This document shows positions 54,833-64,000 of a stretch of 64,000 bases of DNA, piece after piece. Both the position numbers and the translations under genes were made by a program. The DNA lies in the NCBI RefSeq assembly GCF_018614975.1, contig NZ_JAGGNR010000003.1, forward strand, positions 108,800 to 172,799, in the 5' to 3' direction. The notes under the pieces are model-generated. The model saw nothing but the letters and a program-made list of their open reading frames with translations, did not search any database and had not been told where the DNA came from. The DNA is from Paenibacillus polymyxa (lineage in GTDB: Bacteria > Bacillota > Bacilli > Paenibacillales > Paenibacillaceae). Every line of letters starts with the position of its first letter. Within the stretch, counting starts at the first letter, position 1.

Positions 54833-55147
54833 CTATTCAACAGCCTTATCACGAGCTACAGCCGTGCTGATTGCATTACGGTCAAACGTAAGCTTAGTTA
54901 CATCGTTTACACGCAATACAACCACATCGTCCGTAATCTCAGCGATCGTACCGTGAAGGCCACCAATCGTTACAATTTTATCGCCCTTTTTCAATTGGCT
55001 CAGCATGGAATTCCGTTGCTTTTGCTTTTTGTTCTGTGGACGAATCATCAAGAAGTAGAAAATTGCAACCATGAGTACCAAAGGTACAATCAAAGATACA
55101 ATGCCTCCGCCTGCATTGGCAGTTGTTGCTGTTAATCCTTGGAACAT
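54833..55147 (-). CDS. yajC: Preprotein translocase subunit YajC
   Basis: A single-pass membrane protein associated with SecDF in the translocase. One helix (about residues 14-36), then the YajC signature FYFLMIRPQNKKQKQRNSML and the small beta domain KKGDKIVTIGGLHGTIAEI. The 104 residues are usual. ATG follows AAGGGGGAG. It ends the ruvC-ruvA-ruvB-spoIID-queA-tgt-yajC unit. secD and secF are about 5 kb away in the same orientation, not directly behind it as in many bacteria. Confidence 0.94.
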   Translation of the reverse strand: MFQGLTATTANAGGGIVSLIVPLVLMVAIFYFLMIRPQNKKQKQRNSMLSQLKKGDKIVTIGGLHGTIAEITDDVVVLRVNDVTKLTFDRNAISTAVARDKAVE

Positions 55148-55214
55148 TCAAACTCCCCCTTATCGACTATACGTACAGTTGCTGCTAGTTACATCGGTTC
55201 CGCAAAAACCTCTA

Positions 55215-56360
<1,146 letters not shown>

Positions 56361-56386
56361 TCATCCTCTAAAAGTTAATCGTTATA

Positions 56387-57415
56387 CTAATATATCAACA
56401 TAGCATCGCCGAAGCTGAAGAACCGGTATTTCTCTTGGATGGCTTCCTCATATGCCTGCATAATATGTTCCCTGCCTGCTAGTGCACTAACCAACATAAC
56501 CAACGTGGATTTCGGGAGATGAAAATTCGTAAGCATCCCATCGATCACTTTGAAGGAATAGCCTGGATAGATGAAAATACTGGTCCATCCGCTGCTCGCT
56601 TGCAGTATTCCATTTTCAAATTTGCTGCCTACCGTTTCCAAAGTCCGGCAGCTCGTTGTCCCAACCGCAAAAACACGGTGTCCGTTCTCTTTGGTCTGGT
56701 TAATCAGATCTGCCGTTTCTTGTGACAAGGAGTAATACTCCTCATGCATGACATGATCTTCAACAACGTCAACCGACATTGGTCTGAATGTTCCCAGTCC
56801 TACATGAAGCGTGATGAAGGCGACATTAACGCCCTTGGCACGAATCTGGTCCAGCAACTCATCCGTAAAATGTAATCCTGCTGTAGGTGCAGCCGCTGAT
56901 CCTTCATGCTTGGCATACACGGTCTGGTACCGTTCACGGTCATCCAATGTCTCCTTGATATAAGGTGGCAACGGCATCTCACCCAGACGGTCCAGAATCT
57001 CCTGAAAGATTCCATTATACGTAAACGTAAGTGTACGCGCCCCCATCTCGCCCTCTTCTTCAATGATTGCCTTGAGTTCATCACCAAATACGATGACCGA
57101 ACCGGCTTTCAACTTTTTCCCCGGCTTAACCAGTGCTTCCCACTTGTCGCCTTCCACATTTTTGAGCAATAAGACTTCCGCTTTTGCTCCGGTATCTTCT
57201 TTTGTACCGAACAGACGGGCTGGTAGAACACGTGTATCATTCAGAATCAATGTATCGCCGGGATTCAGAAAATCGATAATATCAGGAAACGTTTGATGAT
57301 TAATCTCACCACTATCTTTGTTCAAGGTAAGCAAACGAGATGCCGTGCGATCAAGCAACGGCGTCTGTGCTATCAATTGCTCTGGTAATTCAAAATCATA
57401 TAAGTTCACATTCAT
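56387..57415 (-). CDS. queA: S-adenosylmethionine:tRNA ribosyltransferase-isomerase
   Basis: QueA transfers the ribosyl part of SAM to preQ1-tRNA to give epoxyqueuosine. The N-terminal [38 protein letters not shown], and the central [14 protein letters not shown] motif (with the [13 protein letters not shown] block) are near-invariant in the family. The C-terminal [17 protein letters not shown] motif is intact. It has the usual 342 residues. It starts six bases after the SpoIID-type gene, so translation may be linked. Confidence 0.96.
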   Translation of the reverse strand: MNVNLYDFELPEQLIAQTPLLDRTASRLLTLNKDSGEINHQTFPDIIDFLNPGDTLILNDTRVLPARLFGTKEDTGAKAEVLLLKNVEGDKWEALVKPGKKLKAGSVIVFGDELKAIIEEEGEMGARTLTFTYNGIFQEILDRLGEMPLPPYIKETLDDRERYQTVYAKHEGSAAAPTAGLHFTDELLDQIRAKGVNVAFITLHVGLGTFRPMSVDVVEDHVMHEEYYSLSQETADLINQTKENGHRVFAVGTTSCRTLETVGSKFENGILQASSGWTSIFIYPGYSFKVIDGMLTNFHLPKSTLVMLVSALAGREHIMQAYEEAIQEKYRFFSFGDAMLIY

Positions 57416-57421
57416 TTAGTT

Positions 57422-59509
57422 TCATTCCTTAACAATAGTCGCATTTTGATAATAGTGTTTCAATATTGCCTGGTAATCATACCCTTCATCTGCCATGCCT
57501 TTGGCTCCCCATTGGGACAAGCCCAATCCGTGGCCATTGCCCTGACCGATGAACATGAAGGTCTGACCCTGCGTCACCGCTCTCGCTTGACCATCACTAC
57601 TCATAACTACAAGTGCATTACCGGATGATGTTCCTGCGCCAGAAGAAGACAATACAGAGGCACCATTTGAGCCGGTTTTACTGGCTGTTTTGCCGTCAGC
57701 GCCTAATACAGTATAACTTCCGGTCCCTGCAATATCAAATAAAGTGCTCGGTAATCCACCGAGCGCAGAGCGGTATGTATCGGCATATTTCACCGTCATA
57801 GCCTGTCCATTGGCAGTGACTTCAAGTGCTCTTCCGGAAGGTCCACGCTTGGTCACTTCCAAGGTTGAGATTGAAGCAGGAACAGACGCTGTTGTTTTAC
57901 CCTGAAGGGATTTAACCAACTGGGCAGACGTGAACGGTCCTCTCACCCAAGCATAATCATTGGATTGAGCCACTTTTGCCAGCACAACAGCTTCGTTGCC
58001 TGGATTCATTTTTGCTACAGGTTCAACGGTGGATTGAATTAACGGAACGGGACGCACATTGGTATTCTGAGCCGTTACCGTCACTTTTGCCAGTCCTGCA
58101 TTGGTCTTGGTCGTTAATTCTTTGATGTTGTCCTCACGAATGTACCCGCTAACGCCGGTACCCAGCAGCACATGGTACCACGTATGTAATCCTGCCTGGG
58201 CTGATGTATCTCCTGAGCTAACCACATTGGTGAACACACCTGCTCCGCCGTTCCATACCTCAGAAGGATGAGCCGTCTGGCCGCCAGCATTGGAGGAGAA
58301 TACAGCTTCGATGATTTTCCCACCGCTCTTGACCACTTCTCCAGCAGTTGCATCCACTGCACTGGTTACTTTATCGTTCTCCGAACCAATCCCGTTATAG
58401 GCTTGGCTGAGAGTTGTATCCACGACATTTGCAATTTTGAAACGATCACCCTGTTGAAGCGCGTAGGATCGAGCAGCTACGGCTTGAACTTTCAGAGCTT
58501 CAGCAGGCCAGGAGGAATACACCTCTGCCCCTACGACAGAGTACAGGTATTGCTCCAGTGGAACGACGTTGACCAACGCCAGATCACCGCTCACGATGCT
58601 GATTTCCATATCTCCACGATACGTTCGCTGGGAACGTTCCACTACTTTGATCCCACTGCCATTCCCTTGTACCAATGCTTTAGATTCAGTACCTGCAATG
58701 GTGTAATGCGGAGCTGTTTTGAGTGCATCCATACTTAATCCTGCATCCTGGCGGATGATGAGCCCTGCACTATTGTTGACAGGTGAAAGGCTTAACCCCG
58801 GAGCTTTGGCTTCCACACTGTTCTTCAATGCGGTTAATTCCACATCCGTTGAAGCTTCACCCACCCATACCGCATATGCTTGACTTCCCCCACTCAGTTG
58901 AAGGACTGGATAGACACTACTAACTCCTGTTGATAAAAGATTGGCTTGTGCTGCTTCTGCTTCCTGAATCGAACCATAGGTTCCAGCAGACAGGCGTTTA
59001 CTTCCCGTTACAGCTGGCTTCTGACCAGCCAATTGAGCAGCTGCTACCTTTTGTACTCGTGTAACAGCTTGTCCTGCCAGTCCCCCCGTTGCATAGTTAC
59101 CTGTGTAGAGCTGGTAGAGGGCATTTCCATTCACAGACGTTGTGAACAGTAATGGCTTATCTGCGGTTGCCTGCAACAATTTTGCTGCTGCGGATGCTGT
59201 CTTAAAGTCTGCTGTTTCCAACACCTTCACTCGGAATCCATCTGCACTGAAACGGACTTGCCCTGCCGGAAGGCTTAAATTTGCGCCACTCTCCGATTGG
59301 ATGCTCCATTGTCCGGTCGATTCAAGCGTAATGAGTGGTGTAGTTGATTTATACGTACTGCCCAGATTCGCAAACATGGCTACCCGGATCGTCTGTCCAT
59401 CATTTCCGGCTGCATATGCAGGCACTTGCAGACAACCCACTGTCAAAAGAGCTGCCGCCAGTACCTTCAATCGACGACTCCACTTCTTCGTTCGTATTGC
59501 TTTTCCCAC
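57422..59509 (-). CDS. SpoIID/LytB domain protein with SPOR and SH3-like regions
   Basis: A secreted or surface peptidoglycan-acting protein. A signal peptide ends near AYA-A (about 33 residues after the start). Next is an alpha/beta region, a SPOR-like segment (about 160-235), then the SpoIID domain (about 270-430) with AEVYSSWPAEALKVQAVAAR, where the Glu matches the catalytic residue of SpoIID lytic transglycosylases. An inserted SH3-like module (about 440-535) separates it from the closing GNGHGLGLSQWGAKGMADEG motif. Start: GTG 59509, seven bases after AGAGGAG. At 695 residues it is twice the length of B. subtilis SpoIID, so it may be a LytB-type wall modifier rather than the sporulation protein. 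Confidence 0.83.
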   Translation of the reverse strand: MGKAIRTKKWSRRLKVLAAALLTVGCLQVPAYAAGNDGQTIRVAMFANLGSTYKSTTPLITLESTGQWSIQSESGANLSLPAGQVRFSADGFRVKVLETADFKTASAAAKLLQATADKPLLFTTSVNGNALYQLYTGNYATGGLAGQAVTRVQKVAAAQLAGQKPAVTGSKRLSAGTYGSIQEAEAAQANLLSTGVSSVYPVLQLSGGSQAYAVWVGEASTDVELTALKNSVEAKAPGLSLSPVNNSAGLIIRQDAGLSMDALKTAPHYTIAGTESKALVQGNGSGIKVVERSQRTYRGDMEISIVSGDLALVNVVPLEQYLYSVVGAEVYSSWPAEALKVQAVAARSYALQQGDRFKIANVVDTTLSQAYNGIGSENDKVTSAVDATAGEVVKSGGKIIEAVFSSNAGGQTAHPSEVWNGGAGVFTNVVSSGDTSAQAGLHTWYHVLLGTGVSGYIREDNIKELTTKTNAGLAKVTVTAQNTNVRPVPLIQSTVEPVAKMNPGNEAVVLAKVAQSNDYAWVRGPFTSAQLVKSLQGKTTASVPASISTLEVTKRGPSGRALEVTANGQAMTVKYADTYRSALGGLPSTLFDIAGTGSYTVLGADGKTASKTGSNGASVLSSSGAGTSSGNALVVMSSDGQARAVTQGQTFMFIGQGNGHGLGLSQWGAKGMADEGYDYQAILKHYYQNATIVKE

Positions 59510-59615
59510 AATCAGACTCCTCTCCATGCATTTCTTTCATTTTATATCGGGTTAACACGTGATTATTTCAATGTTTATGGTGAATGTTCAAATCGTGAAT
59601 GTTCAATAGACTCAT

Positions 59616-60626
59616 TTATTTTCCGTCTCTTGGTGGTACAGGCAGGCCCAAGTGATGATAGGCGAGATCTGTTACGATCCTGCCCCTTGGTGTACGCTGA
59701 ATCATACCAATCTGAAGCAGATACGGTTCATAAACATCCTCGATCGTCTGACTTTCTTCACCAATCGTAGCAGCAATGGTATCCAACCCTACCGGACCTC
59801 CCCGGAAGCTGTTGATCATCGATTTGAGCATCTTGTGATCAATATCGTCCAGTCCACGCGGATCAATCTGGAGACGTTGCAGCGCTTCTTCCGCCAGTGT
59901 CTGCGTTATAATCCCATCACCACGTACCTGTGCAAAGTCACGTACTCGTTTTAACAAACGGTTGGCGATCCTCGGTGTCCCACGTGAGCGCAATGCAATC
60001 TCTTCCGCAGCATCTCCCACAATCTCCACACCCAAAATTTCGGTAGAGCGTGAGACGATGTAAGCCAGCTCATCCACCGTATAGAATTCCAAGCGACTGA
60101 TAACACCAAATCGGTCTCGAAGTGGCGCAGACAGCAAGCCAGCGCGCGTTGTAGCACCAATCAGAGTGAATGGTGGCAGATCCAGCCGAACGGAACGTGC
60201 ACTTGGACCTTTACCAATCATAATATCCAATGCCGAATCTTCCATAGCAGGGTACATGACTTCTTCAACCGTACGATGCAAACGATGAATCTCATCAATA
60301 AACAAGACATCGCCTTCCTGCAGATTGGTTAACAATGCTGCAAGATCACCCGGGCGTTCAATAGCTGGGCCTGACGTAGTTCGTAAGTTAACGCCCAGTT
60401 CGTTGGCAATAATATTGGCAAGTGTTGTTTTACCAAGTCCAGGTGGTCCATATAACAAAACGTGATCCAATGCCTCATTACGAAACTTGGCAGCTTCAAT
60501 ATATATCTTTAAATTTTCCTTCACCTGATTCTGCCCGATATATTCATTCAGATACCGGGGACGAAGACTCAACTCAACATTTTGGTCCTCCATCATCAGG
60601 TTCGCAGAAATAATCCGATCATCCAT
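59616..60626 (-). CDS. ruvB: Holliday junction branch migration helicase RuvB
   Basis: This AAA+ motor of the RuvAB branch-migration complex has Walker [16 protein letters not shown], Walker [11 protein letters not shown], sensor 1 GATTRAG, and the arginine finger region APLRDRFGV. The C-terminal winged helix ([17 protein letters not shown]) contacts DNA. The N-terminal ATG 60626 ([10 protein letters not shown]) is preferred to ATG 60632 from spacing to the TAGGG site. At 336 residues the length is standard. It lies 55 bases after ruvA; the SpoIID-type gene follows, with an 11-base direct repeat (TGAATGTTCAA) in the gap. Confidence 0.96.
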   Translation of the reverse strand: MDDRIISANLMMEDQNVELSLRPRYLNEYIGQNQVKENLKIYIEAAKFRNEALDHVLLYGPPGLGKTTLANIIANELGVNLRTTSGPAIERPGDLAALLTNLQEGDVLFIDEIHRLHRTVEEVMYPAMEDSALDIMIGKGPSARSVRLDLPPFTLIGATTRAGLLSAPLRDRFGVISRLEFYTVDELAYIVSRSTEILGVEIVGDAAEEIALRSRGTPRIANRLLKRVRDFAQVRGDGIITQTLAEEALQRLQIDPRGLDDIDHKMLKSMINSFRGGPVGLDTIAATIGEESQTIEDVYEPYLLQIGMIQRTPRGRIVTDLAYHHLGLPVPPRDGK

Positions 60627-60681
60627 GTTCATCCCTACCTTTTTTTGCAGGCTACAGCTATATTATAATATGCAAATTGTA

Positions 60682-61296
60682 TTATCCCGTAAACAGCATT
60701 TGCAGTGCCTTTTTCATCAACACATCAACGGAATCTGCTGTAGTAACATCCTTTTTCAATTTGAGCCATACTTTATCAAGCTCACTGTCAGTATACCCAA
60801 GTGCCTTGAGACCTTCACGTGCCTCATCCCAGGCTGAACCACTTCCCGACTCTTCCGATGGAGGAGCGAACAAACCTGTTGCATACGTTGCCGCGCCAAA
60901 ACTATCCAGCTTATCCTTGAGATCCAGAATCATGCGTTGTGCAGTCTTCTTGCCGATGCCTGGCAATTTGGTCAAGAACGTAAGATTCTCCTGATAAATC
61001 GCCGTAACCACATGTTCTGGTGTACCTCCAGCGAGTATGCCCAGTGCCACTTTTGGACCAATACCGGATACTTCAATCAGTTTACGGAACAAACGCTGTT
61101 CATCCCTTGTAACAAATCCAAACAGCAACATCGCATCCTCACGCACATGATGGTGCGTGTACACAATAATTTCGCCTTCTTGCTTCGCAAACGCAAATGG
61201 ATTTGGACAGAATACGCGATAACCCACACCATGAACATCCAGCACAATATAATCATTCTCTACATGAATGAACTGTCCTCTTAGAAAATCAATCAT
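60682..61296 (-). CDS. ruvA: Holliday junction branch migration protein RuvA
   Basis: This protein binds four-way junctions and loads RuvB. It has an N-terminal OB fold (MIDFLRGQFIHVENDYIVLD), two HhH motifs in the middle (VSGIGPKVALGILAG, LPGIGKKTAQRMI), a flexible linker and the C-terminal RuvB-binding domain (ALGYTDSELDKVW). At 204 residues the length is usual. Its start overlaps the ruvC stop by four bases (ATGA), and GAGG lies ten bases upstream inside ruvC. Confidence 0.96.
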   Translation of the reverse strand: MIDFLRGQFIHVENDYIVLDVHGVGYRVFCPNPFAFAKQEGEIIVYTHHHVREDAMLLFGFVTRDEQRLFRKLIEVSGIGPKVALGILAGGTPEHVVTAIYQENLTFLTKLPGIGKKTAQRMILDLKDKLDSFGAATYATGLFAPPSEESGSGSAWDEAREGLKALGYTDSELDKVWLKLKKDVTTADSVDVLMKKALQMLFTG

Positions 61297-61796
61297 TTTC
61301 GCAATACCTCATTCAACTTGGAATTTAATGTATAAGAGTGTGCGTGGCACACGGCTACAGCCAATGCATCCGCTACGTCATCCGGCTTAGGAACGACCTG
61401 AAGACGCAAGAACATTTTGACCATCTCCTGTACTTGCTTCTTCTCCGCTTTACCGTACCCCACAACAGCCTGCTTGATCTGCATTGGCGTATATTCTGCA
61501 ATAGGCAAACCCTTCTGTGCGGCAGCGAGTACCATGACGCCTCTAGCCTGACTAACAGACATCGCTGTTGTAACGTTCCGATTGAAAAAAAGTTTCTCCA
61601 GCGCTACTGCGTCCGGTTTGTATTTATCAATCAATTGCACCATACCTTCATATACGTGAAGCAACCGTTCCTCTTCAGGGGTATGAGCTTCCGTCTGTAT
61701 ACATCCATATTGTACGGGTACTACCTTACTGCCGATTTTATCCACAAAACCAAAACCAACAATCGCAATCCCCGGGTCAATTCCCAAAAAACGCAA
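61293..61796 (-). CDS. ruvC: Crossover junction endodeoxyribonuclease RuvC
   Basis: This resolvase cuts Holliday junctions. Catalytic acidic residues are visible: Asp7 in RFLGIDPGIAIVGFG, Glu in ALEKLFFNRNVTTA, and the C-terminal DVADALAVAVCHAH pair. Start: TTG 61796 with AGGGAG six bases upstream gives the classic (M)RFLGIDPG and 167 residues; ATG 61802 abuts the site. B. subtilis lacks RuvC and uses RecU; the presence of a full ruvCAB set here separates this genome from Bacillus. Confidence 0.95.
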   Translation of the reverse strand: MRFLGIDPGIAIVGFGFVDKIGSKVVPVQYGCIQTEAHTPEEERLLHVYEGMVQLIDKYKPDAVALEKLFFNRNVTTAMSVSQARGVMVLAAAQKGLPIAEYTPMQIKQAVVGYGKAEKKQVQEMVKMFLRLQVVPKPDDVADALAVAVCHAHSYTLNSKLNEVLRK

Positions 61797-61841
61797 AACC
61801 ATCTCTCCCTCACAAAAGCGAACATATGTATCGTTCATTTC

Positions 61842-61850
61842 ATTATAACA
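61842..61850 (-). promoter_or_regulatory. Extended -10 promoter candidate for ruvC
   Basis: On the minus strand TGTTATAAT (61850-61842) lies 46 bases before the ruvC start. The -35 position is weak, as often with extended -10 promoters. It would drive the seven-gene unit to yajC. Confidence 0.5.
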
Positions 61851-61956
61851 AAAGATAGACCCTGCGGCAGGAAAAACTTTGTCTAACTGATTACTCGTCT
61901 TTATCCGTGAATTTTTTACATGTTTATCGTATTTTCATGTATTTCAGTTCAAACGA

Positions 61957-61983
61957 CAAAAAGGACATCTCTTCGATGTCCTT
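61957..61983 (-). terminator. Terminator of bofC
   Basis: AAGGACATC (61961-61969) pairs with GATGTCCTT (61975-61983) around TCTTC, with five T residues after it on the minus strand. It lies about 120 bases after bofC, and separates that gene from ruvC. The rest of 61851-62103 shows nothing of note. Confidence 0.85.
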
Positions 61984-62103
61984 CACCACATTCCACGTAT
62001 TTTAGATTCTATCGCTTGGTTACGTAAACCACCAATGTTATTGCTATTGCCACCATCGTTTCAGTAATCCACAATCTTAATACAATAGGTGAGAACGTTT
62101 GGA

Positions 62104-62796
62104 TTACCCGCCATTACGGATTAAATGATGGTCTTCATCCACAGCATAGTCGCTGAACGTAGAGATCACGCTATCATACTCATCCTTGTCCTGAATCCGA
62201 ATACCCTGCTGCAGTTGCTCCAGCACCCCTTCAGGCAAAGAACTCTCCAACGTCCCAACATCCAATTGAAAGAACGTACGAATAATCTTCTCTTCTGCAG
62301 GCTTACCTTCGTACAAATTAAGGTTCCCTACAGCATCTATGCTGATATACGCCTGCTGTTTACAGAGCGGTGAAAGGTCATCTACACGTTGCTTCAAATG
62401 TAACTCATCTGATGTTCCAACGGTAGCATCCCATTCCGGATGTTGAGTCAGCAGCATCTTCAACTGCGGTCTAGCCATCTTACCTAACTGCTCTGTCTCC
62501 ACTCCGCAGATGTAATGTGTTTCCAAAACCACACTTGTTAAATGATCCGGATCAAAATCAAGTTGCTCTACTAACGCCTGAATCTCCTGTTCAGATCTTG
62601 TTTCCTGCGTAACAGGGCCCATCACACTGGTTGCCTTACTAAAATTAGTTGTCAGCAAACGCTCTATCGCTGATGAGATAGACAACCCACTGTAAGCCAA
62701 TATCGTAACTGCAAGCAGAGCCGCCGTCATCCATACTGTTCGTTTCCACTGTCGCCAGCGTCTCTTGAATTGTTTTCTGAAGTTAAACGTGTTCAC
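62104..62796 (-). CDS. bofC: BofC (bypass-of-forespore C) regulator
   Basis: BofC sits in the intermembrane space of the engulfed forespore and restrains SpoIVB, so timing sigma-K activation in the mother cell. A single N-terminal helix (about 22-44) anchors it. The two BofC domains follow: VVLETHYICGVETEQLGK and the C-terminal AYISIDAVGNLNLYEGKP with FFQLDVGTLESSLP. The start is GTG 62796, after GAAGGGG; the longer frame from GTG 62814 overlaps that site. At 230 residues it is longer than B. subtilis BofC (about 170). Position next to ruvC-ruvA agrees with other Bacillales. Confidence 0.87.
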   Translation of the reverse strand: MNTFNFRKQFKRRWRQWKRTVWMTAALLAVTILAYSGLSISSAIERLLTTNFSKATSVMGPVTQETRSEQEIQALVEQLDFDPDHLTSVVLETHYICGVETEQLGKMARPQLKMLLTQHPEWDATVGTSDELHLKQRVDDLSPLCKQQAYISIDAVGNLNLYEGKPAEEKIIRTFFQLDVGTLESSLPEGVLEQLQQGIRIQDKDEYDSVISTFSDYAVDEDHHLIRNGG

Positions 62797-62960
62797 ATGA
62801 ACCCCTTCTATCACTTTTTAAACCTATTGTGACCTAAAGAACGAGGCTTTATGCACAACTAACTTGTCATCTGAAGAAGGAACACGCATGTGTTAGGTTA
62901 GAGAACTTGTCATAGTGAATACGGGAACCTGCAGTTATAGAATCATATATAGATAAACAT

Positions 62961-62993
62961 AAAAAACACTATCTATAATTAGATAATGTTTTT
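62961..62993 (-). terminator. Terminator of the rRNA/tRNA unit
   Basis: On the minus strand ACATTATCTA (62989-62980) pairs with TAGATAGTGT (62975-62966, one G-U pair), followed by six T residues. It begins just after the tRNA-Pro 3' end. Confidence 0.8.
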
Positions 62994-62998
62994 AGAGA

Positions 62999-63072
62999 TC
63001 GGGATGACACGATTTGAACATGCGACCCCCTGGTCCCAAACCAGGTGCTCTACCAAGCTGAGCTACATCCCG
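62999..63072 (-). tRNA. tRNA-Pro (anticodon TGG)
   Basis: The acceptor stem CGGGATG pairs with CATCCCG. The anticodon loop is TTTGGGA, giving TGG. The discriminator base is A; CCA is not encoded (ATC follows). It is the last tRNA before the terminator. Confidence 0.95.
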
Positions 63073-63079
63073 TTATATA

Positions 63080-63158
63080 TACCGGCGAGAGGACTCGAAC
63101 CTCCACGGTTTCCCACTCGATTTTGAGTCGAGCGCGTCTGCCATTCCGCCACGCCGGC
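63080..63158 (-). tRNA. tRNA-Leu (anticodon CAA)
   Basis: The acceptor stem GCCGGCG pairs with CGCCGGT, with a G-U first pair. The anticodon loop CTCAAAA gives CAA. A short variable arm (TGGGAAACCGT) marks it as a class II tRNA. CCA is not encoded. Confidence 0.93.
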
Positions 63159-63174
63159 GAATTTGAAGTTATAA

Positions 63175-63251
63175 TGGCGCGCCCTGAGAGATTCGAACTC
63201 CCGGCCTTTTGATTCGTAGTCAAACGCTCTATCCAGCTGAGCTAAGGGCGC
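63175..63251 (-). tRNA. tRNA-Arg (anticodon ACG)
   Basis: The acceptor stem GCGCCCT pairs with AGGGCGC. The anticodon loop CTACGAA gives ACG, which is normally deaminated to ICG. Discriminator G, with CCA encoded. Confidence 0.96.
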
Positions 63252-63257
63252 AAATAT

Positions 63258-63332
63258 TGGAGCGGAAGACGGGAATCGAACCCGCGACCCTCGCCTTGGC
63301 AAGGCGATGCTCTACCGCTGAGCCACTTCCGC
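63258..63332 (-). tRNA. tRNA-Gly (anticodon GCC)
   Basis: The acceptor stem GCGGAAG pairs with CTTCCGC. The loop TTGCCAA gives GCC. Discriminator T, with CCA encoded. Confidence 0.96.
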
Positions 63333-63354
63333 ATACGGTATTATTAATATAAAA

Positions 63355-63373
63355 ATGGCGGAACCGACGGGAT
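63355..63373 (-). other. Fragment identical to the tRNA-Asp 3' end
   Basis: Nineteen bases match 63469-63487 exactly, covering the 3' half of the T arm, the acceptor strand, discriminator G and CCA of tRNA-Asp. The sequence further 5' on the minus strand is unrelated to tRNA and can form a bulged hairpin. No complete tRNA is present. Confidence 0.85.
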
Positions 63374-63469
63374 ACTCTCACTTCATTCGAGACTGCGAAG
63401 CTTATGCTCTCGAAGTGAATGCTCCGACGAACCCAAAAACGGATTCTCATCCCTGAAGCATATACAAGA

Positions 63470-63547
63470 TGGCGGAACCGACGGGATTCGAACCCGCGAT
63501 CTCCTGCGTGACAGGCAGGCATGTTAGGCCAACTACACCACGGTTCC
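63470..63547 (-). tRNA. tRNA-Asp (anticodon GTC)
   Basis: The acceptor stem GGAACCG pairs with CGGTTCC. The loop CTGTCAC gives GTC. Discriminator G, with CCA encoded. Its 3' end is duplicated at 63355-63373. Confidence 0.96.
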
Positions 63548-63574
63548 AGATCACTTTCTCAAAGGAAAGTATAA

Positions 63575-63648
<74 letters not shown>

Positions 63649-63665
63649 TCGTTATAAAAGTTATA

Positions 63666-63741
63666 TGGTGGAGGCTGAGGGGATCGAACCCCCGACCCTC
63701 TGCTTGTAAGGCAGATGCTCTCCCAGCTGAGCTAAGCCTCC
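63666..63741 (-). tRNA. tRNA-Val (anticodon TAC)
   Basis: The acceptor stem GGAGGCT pairs with AGCCTCC. The loop CTTACAA gives TAC. Discriminator A, with CCA encoded. Confidence 0.96.
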
Positions 63742-63747
63742 ATATTA

Positions 63748-63819
63748 TGACCCGTAGGGGATTCGAACCCCTGTTACCTCCGTGAAAGGGAGGTGTCTTA
63801 ACCCCTTGACCAACGGGCC
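63748..63819 (-). tRNA. tRNA-Glu (anticodon TTC)
   Basis: The acceptor stem GGCCCGT pairs with ACGGGTC, one G-U pair. The loop CTTTCAC gives TTC. CCA is not encoded. This tRNA is a substrate of the nearby mnmA product. Confidence 0.95.
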
Positions 63820-63823
63820 TTAA

Positions 63824-63899
63824 TGGCTCCCCGAACAGGGCTCGAACCTGTGACAACTCGATTAACAGTCGAGTGCTCTACCAACTGAGCTATCAGGGA
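63824..63899 (-). tRNA. tRNA-Asn (anticodon GTT)
   Basis: The acceptor stem TCCCTGA pairs with TCGGGGA, with one G-U pair. The loop CTGTTAA gives GTT. Discriminator G, with CCA encoded. It is the first tRNA after 5S rRNA. Confidence 0.95.
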
Positions 63900-63905
63900 A
63901 TAATA

Positions 63906-63926
63906 TGCATTTGCAGGGCAAATGCA
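63906..63926 (-). other. Hairpin between 5S rRNA and tRNA-Asn
   Basis: TGCATTTGC and GCAAATGCA form a perfect nine-base stem with a three-base loop. There is no T-run, so it is more likely a processing signal than a terminator. Confidence 0.5.
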
Positions 63927-63982
63927 ATTCATCGTACAACGTCCACATGCAGAGCCTGTTTTCTATGTATGATGAAAGATTC

Positions 63983-64000
63983 GCTTGGCGGCGTCCTACT
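63983..64000 (-). rRNA. rrf: 5S rRNA, 3' end only (partial at window edge)
   Basis: The minus strand from base 64000 reads AGTAGGACGCCGCCAAGC, the conserved 3' end of bacterial 5S rRNA. The rest lies outside the window. It shows that the tRNA array is the tail of an rRNA operon. Confidence 0.85.

Overview
The window looks like a chromosomal segment of a spore-forming member of the Bacillales, most probably Paenibacillus. Two things point there: sporulation genes (spoVB, bofC, a SpoIID-domain protein, comN) and a gene order that follows the yrr/yrv/yrb region of Bacillus subtilis. Shine-Dalgarno sites are strong, TTG/GTG starts are common, and two tRNA synthetase genes are preceded by T-box leaders. 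Unlike B. subtilis, ruvC sits with ruvAB. No phage, transposon, CRISPR array or classical island was found; the sequence is mostly housekeeping with small variable pockets.

Layout. 1-554: 3' end of ilvD. 640-7615: polysaccharide deacetylase, AI-2E-type permease, a class B penicillin-binding protein and a chemoreceptor. 7743-15841 (minus strand): one long unit with promoter, alanine T-box, alaS, ireB, ruvX, two DUF1292 genes, an internal terminator, mltG and two U32 (trhP) genes, ending in a terminator. 15873-21927: a second AI-2E permease, a zinc-ribbon gene, yrrD, cysteine desulfurase, a coiled-coil gene with 21-bp repeats, cymR and divergent mnmA (sulfur relay and tRNA thiolation). 21964-23511: a decayed crcB (fluoride channel) behind rarA. 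23554-31946: accessory pocket with a LysR regulator divergent from an SDR/EamA pair, helD, a BmrA-like ABC exporter and a purine permease. 32139-36815 (minus): T-box, hisS, aspS, tcdA, terminator. 37034-39989: second pocket with a SEC-C protein, a frameshifted gene remnant, a 148-residue orphan and a PfpI/DJ-1 protein. 40167-43265 (minus): promoter, relA, dtd, a small 55-residue gene, terminator. 43524-44840: uracil permease. 44857-51174 (minus): secD, secF, an atypical CDF protein, recJ, apt. 51248-54782: comN, spoVB, DUF421 and TIGR04086 membrane proteins. 54833-61850 (minus): ruvC, ruvA, ruvB, a SpoIID-like gene, queA, tgt, yajC. 62104-62796: bofC. 62961-64000 (minus): nine tRNAs and a tRNA fragment trailing a 5S rRNA whose 3' end reaches the window edge.

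The genes largely serve translation and RNA quality (alaS, hisS, aspS, dtd, mnmA, tcdA, tgt, queA, trhP, the tRNA array), recombination and repair (ruvABC, recJ, rarA), envelope and secretion (secDF, yajC, mltG, PBP), stringent response and purine salvage (relA, apt) and sporulation. I did not find a clearly new multi-gene system. The observations most worth a second look are smaller: an Asp (GAC) specifier in the leader in front of hisS, a 55-codon gene closing the relA-dtd unit, the crcB and SEC-C-adjacent gene remnants, a duplicated tRNA-Asp 3' end, a CDF protein with a substituted metal site, and a terminator placed just before mltG.
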